Source: Dryocosmus kuriphilus (Eukaryota > Arthropoda > Insecta > Hymenoptera > Cynipidae). From it: a stretch of DNA of 64,000 nucleotides. The stretch spans positions 72,201,348 through 72,265,347 of the forward strand of contig CM076197.1 of the NCBI GenBank assembly GCA_038277395.1, given 5' to 3'. Of this stretch, positions 11,293 to 22,780 are shown piece after piece (the first letter of the stretch is position 1; every line of letters starts with the position of its first letter). Position numbers and translations under genes: made by a program. The notes under the pieces are model-generated. The model was not told the DNA's origin. It saw nothing but the letters and a program-made list of their open reading frames with translations, and ran no database searches.

Positions 11293-13772
11293 TTTTACTC
11301 CCAAGGATCCTAGCTTCAATTTTGTTTCACACTTTTTTGCGTGAGTGTTTATTTAGGAGGTTAAAAAAGGGGGTGAATTTGGGTAAAATCAGTTTTTTAA
11401 AAAAAATAACTCTTCAGGAAAAAATCGTAAAATTTTACATCTAATGAAAAAGTTGTAGCTCTAAAAGAAGCATCGATTTTGTATAGCAATATCCCCCTTG
11501 AAATAATTTCTTCACCCTTCAAAAAAATGTTGAAATATTGAATTAAAAAAAAAGTTCATAAATACATAAGGGTGCATTTTACGGATATACATAGTTTAAA
11601 TCTACGAAATGTAGGGATAATTATTCTCTAAATTTTTTTTCTCGAGCACAAATCCCGATTTTTATGTTTTTCCACCCCTACGAGGGGTTGAATATTCAAA
11701 ATCGAATTCCGGGGAAAGTATTCATTTTTTCGCATCGCATCATTCGAACCTTCTTGTAGCTTCAACTCTCAGCTACATTTTTGCTCACAGGTTAAAGGGG
11801 CCTTATATTGCAATTTAGGGGTGAAAAAGGAGGGAGAGCATTGGAAAAAGTAGTTTTTTCTTCTTCTCTCTTTGGGAATTTTTTTTCGAGTTTGATTAAA
11901 TAAGAAAGTTGTCGATCTCAAAAATGCGCGTCGATTGGATATAATACCATCCCCCTTAAAAAAATGTTTAATCATGAAAAAAAAAAAAAAACAATTTTCA
12001 TTTAATAACTCGTAAACCGTTCATTTCTCAGGTAGTTTTCATGTTTATATGTAGGGATTGTCATTATTTATATTTTATTTTATGCATACTACCCCTTACT
12101 TTTGCTCTGTTTTCATCCCCTATTCAAAATAAATCTCTTTTTGTTATTGTAGTGAAATTTACATAAATACATAAAATTTCGTTGAGCAAAATTTGTTCCA
12201 CGTACCCTCCCCTACAATCAACCCCTCTTACATTCTTCTCTCGGACCCACCCTCGGGGGTGAAAAAGGGGGCGAATGTTTTGCGCTGTTTTTTCAAAATA
12301 CGATTTTTGGAATTAATTTCAAAAACTTCCTACAAATTTTTGAAAATTTTGAAATTTTTTTTTTTATACGTCATTTGATAATGCGAAAGAAGCATAGCTT
12401 CTGTCGGCGGTCCATCGACCGCTCTACTTTTATGGTGCAGTTCTCTAAAGCTGCATGAATTTTTATTTTCAAGTATTCGGGACATTATATATGATCGATC
12501 CCCCCCCCCCCCCCCCTCGCAGCGCCTTATCATGGCACTGATAATGAAATATTGATTAATAAATAAAAAGGAAATATAAACGACTAAATTATTAATTAAT
12601 AAGAAATAGTAATCAATAAGTGTCTCCACTAGACAGTAGCACAACGAAGCATTAATTTATTGCAGGTGGAAACGCGATAAAAATAAGAGAAAATAAGTTT
12701 TCATCCCCTAGAGGGCGGATGAAAAAATGATAGGGGTTAATTGCAGGTGATGGGGAATTGGAATTTGAGGTCTTGAAATTAATTCTAAAATCGCATTTCG
12801 AAAAAACAGCGCAAAACACTCACCCCCTTTTTTCACCCCCAAGGGTGGGTCTGAGAGAAAAATGCAAGAGGAGTTGATTGTAGGGGAGGGTACGTGGAAA
12901 AAATTTTCTTCAATGAAATTTTCTGCATCTATGAAAATTTCACTACAATACCAAAAAGATTTATTTTAAATAGGGGATGAAAAAGAGCAAAAGTAAGGGG
13001 AGGCATGCATAAAATAAAATATAAATAATGATAACGAGTTATTAAATGAAAATCGTTTTTTTTCATGTTTGAACATTTTTTTAAAAGGTTGCAGTATGTT
13101 TTAAGGGGGGATGGTATTATACCCAATCGACGCGTATTTTTGAGATCTACAACTTTCTCATTTAGTCGAACTCGAAAAAAAAATCTCCCAAAGAGAAAAT
13201 TAGAAAAAACTGCAAGGCTCTTTTCAATTCTCTTCCCCTTTTTCACCCCCAATTTGCAACATAAGGCCCCTTTAACCTATGAGCAAAAATGTAGCTGACA
13301 GTTGAAGCTACAAAAAAGATCCCATGATGCCATGCGAAAAAATAAATAGTTTCCGCGGAATTCGATTTTGAATATTCAACCCCTCTTAGAGATGGAAAAA
13401 CGTAAAAATCGGAGGTTGTGCCCAAAAACAAAAATTTAGAGAATAATAATTATCCCTACATTTCGTGTATTTAAACTATAGCCATAAAATGCACCCTTAT
13501 TTATTTATGAAATTTTTTTAAAATTTAATATTTCAACATTTTTTTGAAGGGTGAAGAAATTATTTTAAGGGGGATATTGCTATACAAAATCGACGCGCCT
13601 TTTTGAGATCTACAACTTTTCATTAAATGTAAACTTTTACGATTTTTTCCTGAAGAGTTATTTCGAAAAAACTGATTTTATTAAAATTCACCCCCTTTTT
13701 TAACCCCCTAAATGAGCCCCCGCGCAAAAAAAGTGTGAAATAAAATTGAAGCTAGGATCCTTGGGAGTAAAA
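11293..13772. mobile_element. 2.5-kb foldback element with 1-kb arms
   Basis: The left arm (11293 to about 12330) and right arm (about 12765 to 13772) are inverted copies. The outer ends are TTTTACTCCCAAGGATCCTA and its complement. Inner landmarks are CGCTGTTTTTTC near 12282 and GAAAAAACAGCG near 12810. Mirror-image small open frames (for example 11769-11975 minus and 13065-13298 plus) are the same sequence in the two arms, not genes. The 430-bp centre holds a poly-C tract (12499-12516). No transposase and no target duplication were seen. Confidence 0.8.
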
Positions 13773-14589
13773 TATATAAAGATATAAACTGAATTTCATT
13801 TTTGCATTTAATACTGATCCATATCAAGTATGAAACATTGGAAATTGAACGACTCTAAAGTAAGTTTGAAACTGGTTAATTTTTTACAAAAAATTTCGTA
13901 AATTTAAAACCCTAAATTGTATTTATTGTATTTTTCTTCAAGCCACTAAAATTGAAAATGAAAAACTTTGAAATTAATTGAATGTAAGTTTCAGAAATTA
14001 AATTAAAAATACAAACAATTACGCTTTCACAGGATTTATTTAATATAATACACGGGGACTCGACAGAAACTTTCGTTCCATTTCGTTACCGCCAGTTGAA
14101 CAAAATAATTTTTATCCAATCATTACGGTAACTTCAAATATGATCTAATTTCGTCCAAGTCTACAAATAGCAAATCAAAGTTTAGTAAAAAAGAATTTAT
14201 TTTTATCAATAGCGAAATGGAACGAAAGTTTCGGTCAGGGCTCTGAATTAATACATGGCAAATATGTATGAAACGCATATTGTATATGAATTATTAAATG
14301 AATTCTACTTTTATTTAGTAATCTAATAAGTAATATTTGTTTGAAGGAAAAGATAGACCAGGCCAAAGCTCATTCTACCCAACTTTTCTGTAATTTCTCT
14401 CGTAACAGAAGTAAAAATCTCTGAAAATTTTCATCAGCCTATAACTCGTTTTAAGTGAATCATTAATATTACACAAAAGTAAATTTTATATAAATAATTT
14501 CATAAAAATTTACATTACTTTCAGTTATTTTATAACAGACTGGTATGTGCATAATAAAATCGTTACATCAATTATTACATATCAGAATT
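13773..14589. other. Gene-free AT-rich stretch
   Basis: No coding frame or structured repeat is recognised. A GGAACGAAAGTTTC / GAAACTTTCGTTCC inverted pair (14069-14082 and 14219-14232) suggests a short hairpin or small MITE of about 165 bp. Confidence 0.4.
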
Positions 14590-14735
14590 TTTACCTTTCG
14601 ACTTGAGATTTTACATGACTGTTTTGTATTATTTATAGTTCTGCTCTTTATTGAATCGTAAAATAAACGTAAACATCCCCTCAATGCAAATATATCCCCG
14701 TTTACCGAACTAATTCTGCAATATTTAACGAATGA
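14590..14735. repeat. Weak inverted partner of 9411-9530
   Basis: Contains ATTTTACATGACTG and CGTTTACCGAACTAATTCTG, inverted matches to the 9.4-kb region. Low identity. Confidence 0.35.
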
Positions 14736-15057
14736 ATTTTCTCCATGTGATTGTTATTTTTTACAAGCAGTTGCTAAAATTTTATTGAAACGATTTAATG
14801 GAAATTTGGACAGACCATTTGCACACACTCTGAAGTACTTGCACATCAAAGATTATTACAAATTCTTTAAAAATGTCGGGAGATATTGTCCTCGGTTCTC
14901 TTGCAATACATTTTACCGTTTAGTGTGCAAATCCTTCAAACTGCGTACAAATATGTGTCAAAATTTCAATTTAATTATGTCAATAGGTTTCCAACAATTT
15001 CTTTTAAAAAATAGCTGTCATTTTTGCCGTTTTGAATAATGGAAATCGCATCAGACC

Positions 15058-15252
15058 TGTCAACGAGTACAGCTCATATAAATGAGTCAGAGATCATATG
15101 TCAAGGATCAGGAGTTAGGGTCAGAAGTCAAAGATGAAAGATTATAGATCAAGGGTCAAGGGTTAAAGATCAAAAGTCAGACGTTGGAAATCATATGCCA
15201 GAGGTCCTGGATAAGAGATCATAGATGAAACATCAGGAATCAAAGATGTAAG
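15058..15252. repeat. Degenerate GATCAAAGGTCA-type tandem repeats
   Basis: About twelve imperfect units of 14-20 bp, built on variants of GTCAAAGATCAGAG, run across this stretch. The same kind of array forms the outer ends of the 35.8-43.7 kb element (35842-36000 and 43460-43700). This may be a solo end of a relative. Confidence 0.6.
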
Positions 15253-15254
15253 GC

Positions 15255-16870
15255 ACACATGCACGGAATTTTTGCTTTTCGGGGTACGAATGTATAGCGT
15301 ACAAAAAGTGGCCAATTCTGAAACTGTACTAAAAACCAGTTCTAGAAAAAGTTTTTCTAACTGTTAGCAGTTAGAAAATAGTATCTTCTGCTACAAGTTC
15401 GGAATGTAGGTAATTCCAAACAAGTGCGAAGTTTGCTGTACGAGCCAGAAAGAAAATTGATTATTTGAAAAAAGTAACCGGAGCCCAAAATTTTTATTGA
15501 TACCCAAAAAGAGACCGAAAAAGTTCAAAATGCTGTGCTATGCAAAATGTCGAAGTTCGATGTCGAGGTGCTAGTTTAATGGATCTGAGGACAATCGAAG
15601 GGGAGTTGGAGGCAAGTCGGTGTTGAGCCGAAGGCGAGGCTGAAACGAGCCAGAAATTACTCGAAGATGAGCCGATGGCAAGTACTGTAAACCTCACAAG
15701 AGTTATAACTGTCTACCTTCTGCACCTATTGCACACGATATTTTTTATAACAAATACAGGGAATTTTCGATTTGAGAAACAATAAAAACAAACTTACCGG
15801 AAATTTTTAAATACCATACATTACGAGAAATTTGGCAAATTTCGTAAGTTTTGATAATTTTGGAAATTTCTCGTAAATTCGTAACTTAAAATTTCAAGAA
15901 ATTTTAAGAATTCCCAAAAATTCCAAAATTTTCAAAATTTCTAAAAATTCTAAAAATTTTCAAAAACTTCAAAGTTTCCCAAAATTTCCAAAAGTTTACA
16001 GATTCATAATCACAATGTCAAGTGTAAACTCGTAAAGCCAGTTGCAATTTATGTTGCTAGACAGGATTCCAGCACTCTCCTGGAAAGTAATTGGATCAAA
16101 GTGCGTAATCGCAGCAGCTAGAAAAAGTCTTTCTAACTGATAATAGTTATAAAAAGGCTTTTTAGAACTGCTCTTTAGTACAGTTTCAGAATTCGCCACT
16201 TTCTGTTCCCTATACATACCTCAAAGAGCGAAAATTCCGACTTTTTCTAGCTGCTGCGCTTGTGCACTTTGATCAAGATCACTTTTTCTAACTACTGTGC
16301 TTGCGCACTTTAAACAAGATCACTTTCTCTAGCCGCTGCGCTTGCGCACTTTAAACAAGATCACTTTTTCTAGCTGCTATACTTATGCATTTCGATCCAA
16401 TTACTTTCCAGGAGAGTTCTGGAAGCCTGTTTAGTAACATAACCTCAAAACTGGCTTTACGAGTTAATACTTGAGAGAGTGATTATGAATTTGGATATTT
16501 TTGGAAACTTTTGGAAATTCAAATTTATTAATTTACATGAAATTTGCAAAAAATTTTTAATTTCTAAAATTTGAAAAATTTCTCGTAACTTATGGTATTT
16601 AAAAATTTCCCGAAATTTTATTTTTATTGTTTTTTAAATCGAAAATTCTCTGCATTTGTTACAAAAAATATCGTGTGTAACAGGTGTAGACGGTAGGCAG
16701 TTATAACTCTTGTGAAGTTTACAGTACTTGCCAATTTCCATCAGCTCATTTTCGGATCGTTTCCGGCTCGTCTTCGGATCGTTTCCGGCTCGTCTTCGAC
16801 TCGACTCCAACTTACCTCCAACTCCCCTTCAATTCGCCTCTGGCTCGTAGAGAAAACTAGCACAATATTG
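15255..16870. repeat. Nested inverted repeats
   Basis: An outer pair (about 15490-15990 with 16490-16870) encloses an inner pair (about 16000-16130 with 16376-16490). In addition, 15255-15420 is inverted relative to 16110-16245. Landmarks include CACACGATATTTTTTATAAC near 15731 with its complement near 16670, and CAGTTATAACTCTTGTGA near 16700. No coding content was found. The structure implies successive foldback insertions or rearrangement. Confidence 0.7.
16247..16390. repeat. 41-bp tandem repeat, about 3.5 copies
   Basis: Units beginning CTAGCTGCTGCGCTTG-like start at 16247, 16288, 16329 and 16370. Each carries GCGCACTTT.AACAAGATCA. They sit at the centre of the nested palindrome. Confidence 0.85.
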
Positions 16871-16879
16871 AATATAATA

Positions 16880-18930
16880 AATCCTATTGTGGCAAAAACA
16901 AAGGAATTCATCATTCATAACGAGAAAAATTCCGTATTATAAATACAATTATACACATAAATTCCTGCATTCCCTTACCCACGAGAAAAAGAGCTGAAAA
17001 GGCGATAAAAAATGTGACAGGAGGAGTGACTAGAGGTTAAATGAAGTGGATTTGAATAAATGAGATGAATGGGTGGGATGAATGTGGTAAGTGGGGAGAA
17101 CGAGGCGAATGGCAATAAAGTAGATAAGGGTGAATGCGTGGGAAAAGCACTTCACGAGGAGCGTCAAATGATTTTGTAGAGAAGAAAGATTTCCTCACTA
17201 ACGTCTGGCAAAATGAAAAAACAAATTATCACTTATAAACAATATAGATACTTATTGCAATAAAGCTTATTATTTACTGCAACAAATCTAAGGAAGGAAT
17301 AAGTTGCGTAATGACTGAAAGGGCATAGTGACTTTGCAGTAATTAAATTTCGCAAAAATCGCCGAATCACCTTCGCAATACAATCTGAGGCTACCAGCAT
17401 GTTCTAACACGAAAAACGAACGTGACGCTATCGTATTTCTGACGACGCGAAATGAATTTGTCGGAGTGGTGCAGGGAGATATCGTCTCGGAGTTCCTGGT
17501 TCCATCGCCGAGACGCTTTGATTCGTATCGTTCTCCTCATGAAACGGGATTTCCGTACAGAAGGGTAGATCCATCCCGCTGATAATAGCGATGAAGCAGA
17601 TACTAGAATCGATGAATCAGAAAGGAAGAAGGACAGCCTAATTTTCTTGCTAAACTGCGGGGTTGGCATAACACTGTCTCCATGCCAAAATGTCTTAGAT
17701 CCGATGAGGGGAAATCAAGATCCAAGAAAGAGAGGAATATTTGTAACTAACCTGATCTCATTATCAAATTGTTCCCTTGAAATGATAGGGGGAAATAAGA
17801 CCGAAACTTTATAATTGACGATGGAGAAAATAAAAAAAAAATAGTCTTCATTTTGATTTAGTGTTTAGCTCTTTGGAAAGGTCAATGCAGAAAATTGATA
17901 ACACGGAAATTGAGTAAAGTAGTAATAAAACTGTAATGGGATTCGGGAAGCAGATTTGACTGACGTCTGCAAAAGAATAAAAGTCTGCTGTTTGCGTGCT
18001 GACATATTAGGACCATCAGTTTGTTCGTCTAGTTGCCTCGAGGATGGATCGTCCAACGAACCGAGTGCATAAATCAAAAGTGTCGATTGAAGAACGAGTA
18101 GAACTTGGGATTGCTCTGCAGAGATTGCAGAACGCAATTTCATAAACTGAAAGAAGTCACTTTGAGTGACGTACGTAAAAAGTTTTGAGTCATTCGTTAT
18201 TATTTCCTGATTATAAACGAGAAGTCTTCTGAATAAGCAAAATTAAATACTCTGGTAGTTTAATATTGGATTCGTTAAATAAGTTACCTGTTGAGAGGAT
18301 CCAAGTAGTGAATCCAATTTATGGTCAGAAGAAGGAACAATATTCTTATTAATAGTGAATAATCTTTAATAATTTATTTTTAAAAATGCAAGTAAAAAAA
18401 AAGTTCCGAATATTTTCTCCAGAATCATTAAGAGTAGTTAATCTTCAGAAGTAGGTGCTAATTCTCGACAGCAAGGAGTTCAGAAAGTATCGACTTTAGG
18501 GCAAAAAATGTAAACGAGAATTTAATAGCCTCCGACTCAACTTAATTCTGTTTTACGCGAAAACGATGCATGCGGCATTTTTTCTTCTTGCAACCACTTT
18601 TCTGCGTCAGTAATATTTATCTTTTATATTTTCCCGATTAAAAAGAAGTCTATTTTAGTTATGAATACAAAAAAAAAAATTTAAATAAAATTACTCTGGG
18701 TTTAGTAATACTCATAACTGAGAAGTAAAATTTAGTTTGATTTATTCGTATTTCCAATACCTTTGGTTCAATTTCTAGAAAAACTTCCATACTCCCTACC
18801 GAAATTGTTTTGCCGAAGAAAATTTAAAAAAATACAGATTATAGAGTAAAATGTTGATATAGAATGTAAGGGATATTTCCTCTCAATTTAAAATCCATAC
18901 ATAAGCCACAACTTTCATAAATCATATTTT
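16880..18930. other. Unassigned, partly GC-richer unique sequence
   Basis: No repeat structure is recognised. 17380-17680 is richer in GC and carries a 92-codon minus frame, and 17865-18143 carries another; neither has a recognisable domain or codon signal. This may be host intergenic or intronic sequence. Confidence 0.4.
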
Positions 18931-19334
18931 AGAGTTTGCTACTTATCCGGGGAATTCATTTTACTAGTGGTATAGAGACTCGAGAATGTATCTATTTCGC
19001 TCCACACGTAGGTGGAAGCTATGTGCAATATTCGTTTTACGACAGTCAGATAGTATGGGTGAAGAAGATAAAACATTATAGAGTCTCGACCGTCCATTGG
19101 TCGTTCTACGCGGATGTGAGACAAGCGATCGGTACTCTAGCGATATAAACGGAAGAATATTATAGTACTATATATGCATCGTAAATGACGACGGTGTTAA
19201 AGTCGAGCATACTAGTTTTCGCCATTTTTCGCGCAAATCGTTTCTGTTCCTCTCATACTTTACTCCTTTACAAATTCGACAAAAATTGCCCACGATTCAT
19301 ATCACGAGTTTATTTAAAATTGAGTTTTTTTCCG

Positions 19335-20545
19335 TTTAAGGAGAAATAACAAATTCTTTACGTAAAAGATGTAAAATGATGCAAGATATCTACTACAATT
19401 ATGCCACCCCAATTGCATCAAATAACACTAAACTTAAAAGGCTGGAAACCACAATCTATAAGGGTTTAAAGAGCATATTGTCATATTTTTTGTATGTTTT
19501 AGATTTTCCTGTTGTTCTGAAAAAACTTGAAAAAACATATAAAAATTTTAATGTGCACCACCTGTTGTAAACCACCCTCAAAATAAAAAACTATCCTTCA
19601 GGGCGTTTTTGATTCTTTTCAGTTTTTCATTAAAAATCTCTTAAGTGGAGGACTCAGATGTTTTTAAAATCATTCCACATGTACTCTAGAATTTTTTCGA
19701 ACTGTCAAAGTAGTTTATGATCCAATTTTGGGCTTTTAAACCACCCTTATACGGAAAAAATGTTAATTATCGTCATTAATCGTAATGACAGTAGAAAAAT
19801 ATTAGAGCCACGGTTGGCTCAGGCGGTAGTGCGCCGGCCTTGCAAGCAAGAGGGTGGTCCGGGTTTCGAATCCTGAACCGCGTACCAATGGAATTTTCTA
19901 TGTACTTCTACCGAGGCTTCTCGTAGTTCGGAACCCACATTAAACTGTAGGTCCCCCTCATAGAGAGGCCAAGTGATCCTTCAGGGATGATGCTTCATGT
20001 CGAGGGGGAAAATTGCTTGGGGGCCACTGGGCGATTTTGAGAGATTTGTTTGTAATTGTTCTGGAAGACTCTCAAATCCGTGAGGGAAGGCAGTATAAAC
20101 AAAAACACAAAAAAATAGACAAATATTTTATGCAGATTTTGCAAAATAATGCCCCATATTATTTAAAAATATTTACTATTATTACGATAAATAGTGATCA
20201 TTAACCTTTTTTCCGTGTAAGGGTGGTTTAAAAGCCCAAAATTGGACTTTAAACTACTTTGACAGTCTGAAAAAATTCTAGAGTTTTGGAATGATTCTTA
20301 TTTATTTTTTATTTTTAAGGTTGCTTTCGACGGATAGAGCACATTTGAATTCATAAATGTTTTTTCGAGTTATTTCAGAACAAGAAGATGCAAAACATAA
20401 AAATATCACAATTTAAACCCTTATGCTGTGGTTTTCCAGCCTTAAGGGTAGTATTATTTGACGCGATTGGGGTCACATAATTTTAGTAGATATCTGGCAA
20501 CATTTCACATCTCTTTCGTGAAGAAACTGTTATTTTTGTACGAAA
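19335..20545. mobile_element. Foldback element split by a SINE
   Basis: The left arm (about 19335-19780) and right arm (about 20200-20545) are inverted copies. Matching blocks are AGATATCTACTA, AACCCTTAT, GGCTGGAAA.CCACA and CCAATTTTGGGCTTTTAAAC with its complement near 20225. A tRNA-derived SINE occupies the centre. No gene is present. Confidence 0.75.
19805..20121 (+). mobile_element. tRNA-derived SINE with LINE-type 3' tail
   Basis: A polymerase III-like head has an A box (TTGGCTCAGGCGGTAG, 19814-19829), an Ala-type anticodon loop (CTTGCAAG with TGC) and a B box (GGGTTTCGAATCC, 19861-19873). About 220 bp of body follow, then a 3' end reading AAGACTCTCAAATCCGTGAG and GTATAAAC plus A-rich sequence. 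That 3' end matches the tail of the LINE at 32378-34137, as expected if the SINE is mobilised by that LINE's reverse transcriptase. The target duplication is unclear. Confidence 0.75.
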
Positions 20546-22225
20546 TACAAGCAATTCAGATTTTTTTACGATTTAGAGTTTAAATCCCGTGGACCACGTC
20601 TTAAACATTTTTTTAAAAATTGAAAAAAATAAGACGATTCTTTTTTTTACCAAATGAAAGAAAATATGGGGGGGCGCGTCAACAAAAAAATAATTTTCTA
20701 ACCACCCTAGAGACCACTCAAGACTAATATAAAATTCTTGGGACATTTCACAGTTTATTCCCGGTTTGCAACATTTTTTCACGGTCAAGAAAGTAACCAT
20801 TTATGTAAATTCAAATTCGAAGCTTTCAAAATGAGTACATCTTCAAATGTAAAAAAATTAAAATTGAACTTTTTAGAGCAACTAAAATTTGGCAAATTCA
20901 AAAAGAAATACTGTCAAAATTCTTCACGCATGAAAAACTTAAATTTGGAATTGTCTCATTTATAAATTTTCAATCCAGGATTATTCAGTTTTGAACGATT
21001 TAAATTTAAATAAAAAAATGTTGAATTTTTCAAACTAAAAATTGTTCCAATTTTAACCGAATCAATGGAAAATTATTGAACGATACTAGTAGAAAAATTT
21101 TCAATTTATAAAGTATAAAACTTATTTTTTTTGCGTTTACAATTACAAAGTATTTATCCATGAAGAATTTCAATTCGAAATTGTACCTAAAATTATCAAT
21201 ATTTAAATTCCCATTTGATCAATTTCAAGCGATCCTAATTTAAAAATGTTCTATTTTCAAAGTTTAAATATTATGAAATTATTCGATTTTGATAATTCTA
21301 AAATAATAAAATAATTAAATATTGAAAGAATTTTGATTCAAAATTTTTTTTACTCCAAAAGCTTTAAACATAAAATTATTCAGTATTGAAAACTCCAAAA
21401 TTTAAATTGCGCAACTATTAAGGCTTTAATTGTAAATAAATTAGCAGAATCGGAAAGGGTTCCATTTCAAAATCTTGAAAATTTATTTTTCCTAATATTT
21501 AAGAATGTAGACTTAAAAATGTTCAACTATTAATCAGGTCAAATTTTTGAACAGTTAATCTGAAATTATTGTATTTGCAAAGCCCTAATTGCGAATATTT
21601 CAACTATTTTAAGGTCTAAAATCTTAAAACGTTCAAATAACAATTGTTAAATTTAAACACCATACATAAATTTCAAATGATCTAATGTATCAAGTTTAAA
21701 CATAAAATTATTGATTCTTGAATTTTATGAATTAAAAATTCTTTAAATATTTAAGGCCTTTATTTTAAAATTATAATTCTTTTTCGTAATTTGAGTTTGA
21801 AACCAAAATTGCACTATTTTGTCGACTCCTCGTTCCCGCTTTTCCAGAATTTCTGATGCTTCAAAGGAGTATGCAAAACATTTTCCTAAAAAATTATGCT
21901 TTTAGAATCAACAAAATGTTACCATGCATCTGTTTGCACTTCATTCAGCAAATATGTGCACGAATACGTATAAAAACATACAATACAGAGAAACATGTTA
22001 AAATATACAAAATGGTAAAAACTTTGCCGAGATTTGCCATGAATCAACGATAATTGTTGGTTGTATTTGATGAGAGTTAACGAACCCCATGAAATGCGGT
22101 TGACGAACGTGAAATCGCGAAAAAGCACAAAATAATGTCGATGCTTACGTTTCGAGACAATTGCGACAACCCCGCAATTATCGTCTTCCGGAAAGAATGA
22201 CGAGAGGAAGAGGGAAATTTGCAAT
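20546..22225. other. Gene-free AT-rich degenerate sequence
   Basis: Long stretches of TTCAAA / AATTTTG-rich sequence with no stable repeat unit. Similar tracts occur at 27780-28060, 30960-31420 and 45480-46140. Open frames here have no recognisable features. Confidence 0.5.
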
Positions 22226-22229
22226 AAAA

Positions 22230-22230
22230 A

Positions 22231-22288
<58 letters not shown>
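22230..22288. repeat. (GA)n microsatellite
   Basis: An AG dinucleotide run. The arginine/glutamate-rich forward frame across it is a by-product of the repeat. Confidence 0.95.
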
Positions 22289-22293
<5 letters not shown>

Positions 22294-22780
22294 GAGTCAG
22301 AATGGCGCGGGAAGACTCGTTAACCGGTTCCACCCTAAAAATGCTCCGTTAAATGGCACGTGTAGGAGGACCTGACCGAGCGCCGTGCCGTGGACCAGAG
22401 ACTCGGGAAACACATTGGATTTACGAGAGCAGACGGAGTTAATTATCTGGCGCTACAGTGGAGCACGAAATAATTACTGAGTTGGCAAAACAAGGGGCCA
22501 AGAGAAAAGTCAAGTTGGCGGGGGGAGACAAGAGATAGGCGCAGACGTGCAAGATAAGAGCACTAGAAAAAAAGACACCTCTGAGAAAAATAGTCGCGAG
22601 TACCTATATTGCGTGAATCCACCTCTAAAAGAATACTAATGCCACTTGTCAAGTTTCTGCGCAAAAGAAAGTTAATCAAAGTAAGCCTATTCAAAACATG
22701 TCACTTTTAAAATAGAATTCATTAGTATTTCAAAGAAGAAGAAAAGTCGTTGCTATCGTTACTCTTATGACTGATGAAAT
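22289..22780. other. Unassigned GC-richer sequence
   Basis: Unique-looking sequence with no gene recognised. The left end of the 22.8-25.4 kb element begins immediately after. Confidence 0.4.

Noticed and set aside
11769..13298. Similar short proteins in mirror orientation
   Set aside because: They are the two arms of one foldback read in opposite senses, not a duplicated gene.
17391..18143. Two 92-codon minus frames in a GC-richer patch
   Set aside because: No motif, signal peptide or splice support; they are kept only as part of an unassigned stretch.
22161..22352. Arginine/glutamate-rich frame
   Set aside because: Generated by the (GA)n microsatellite.
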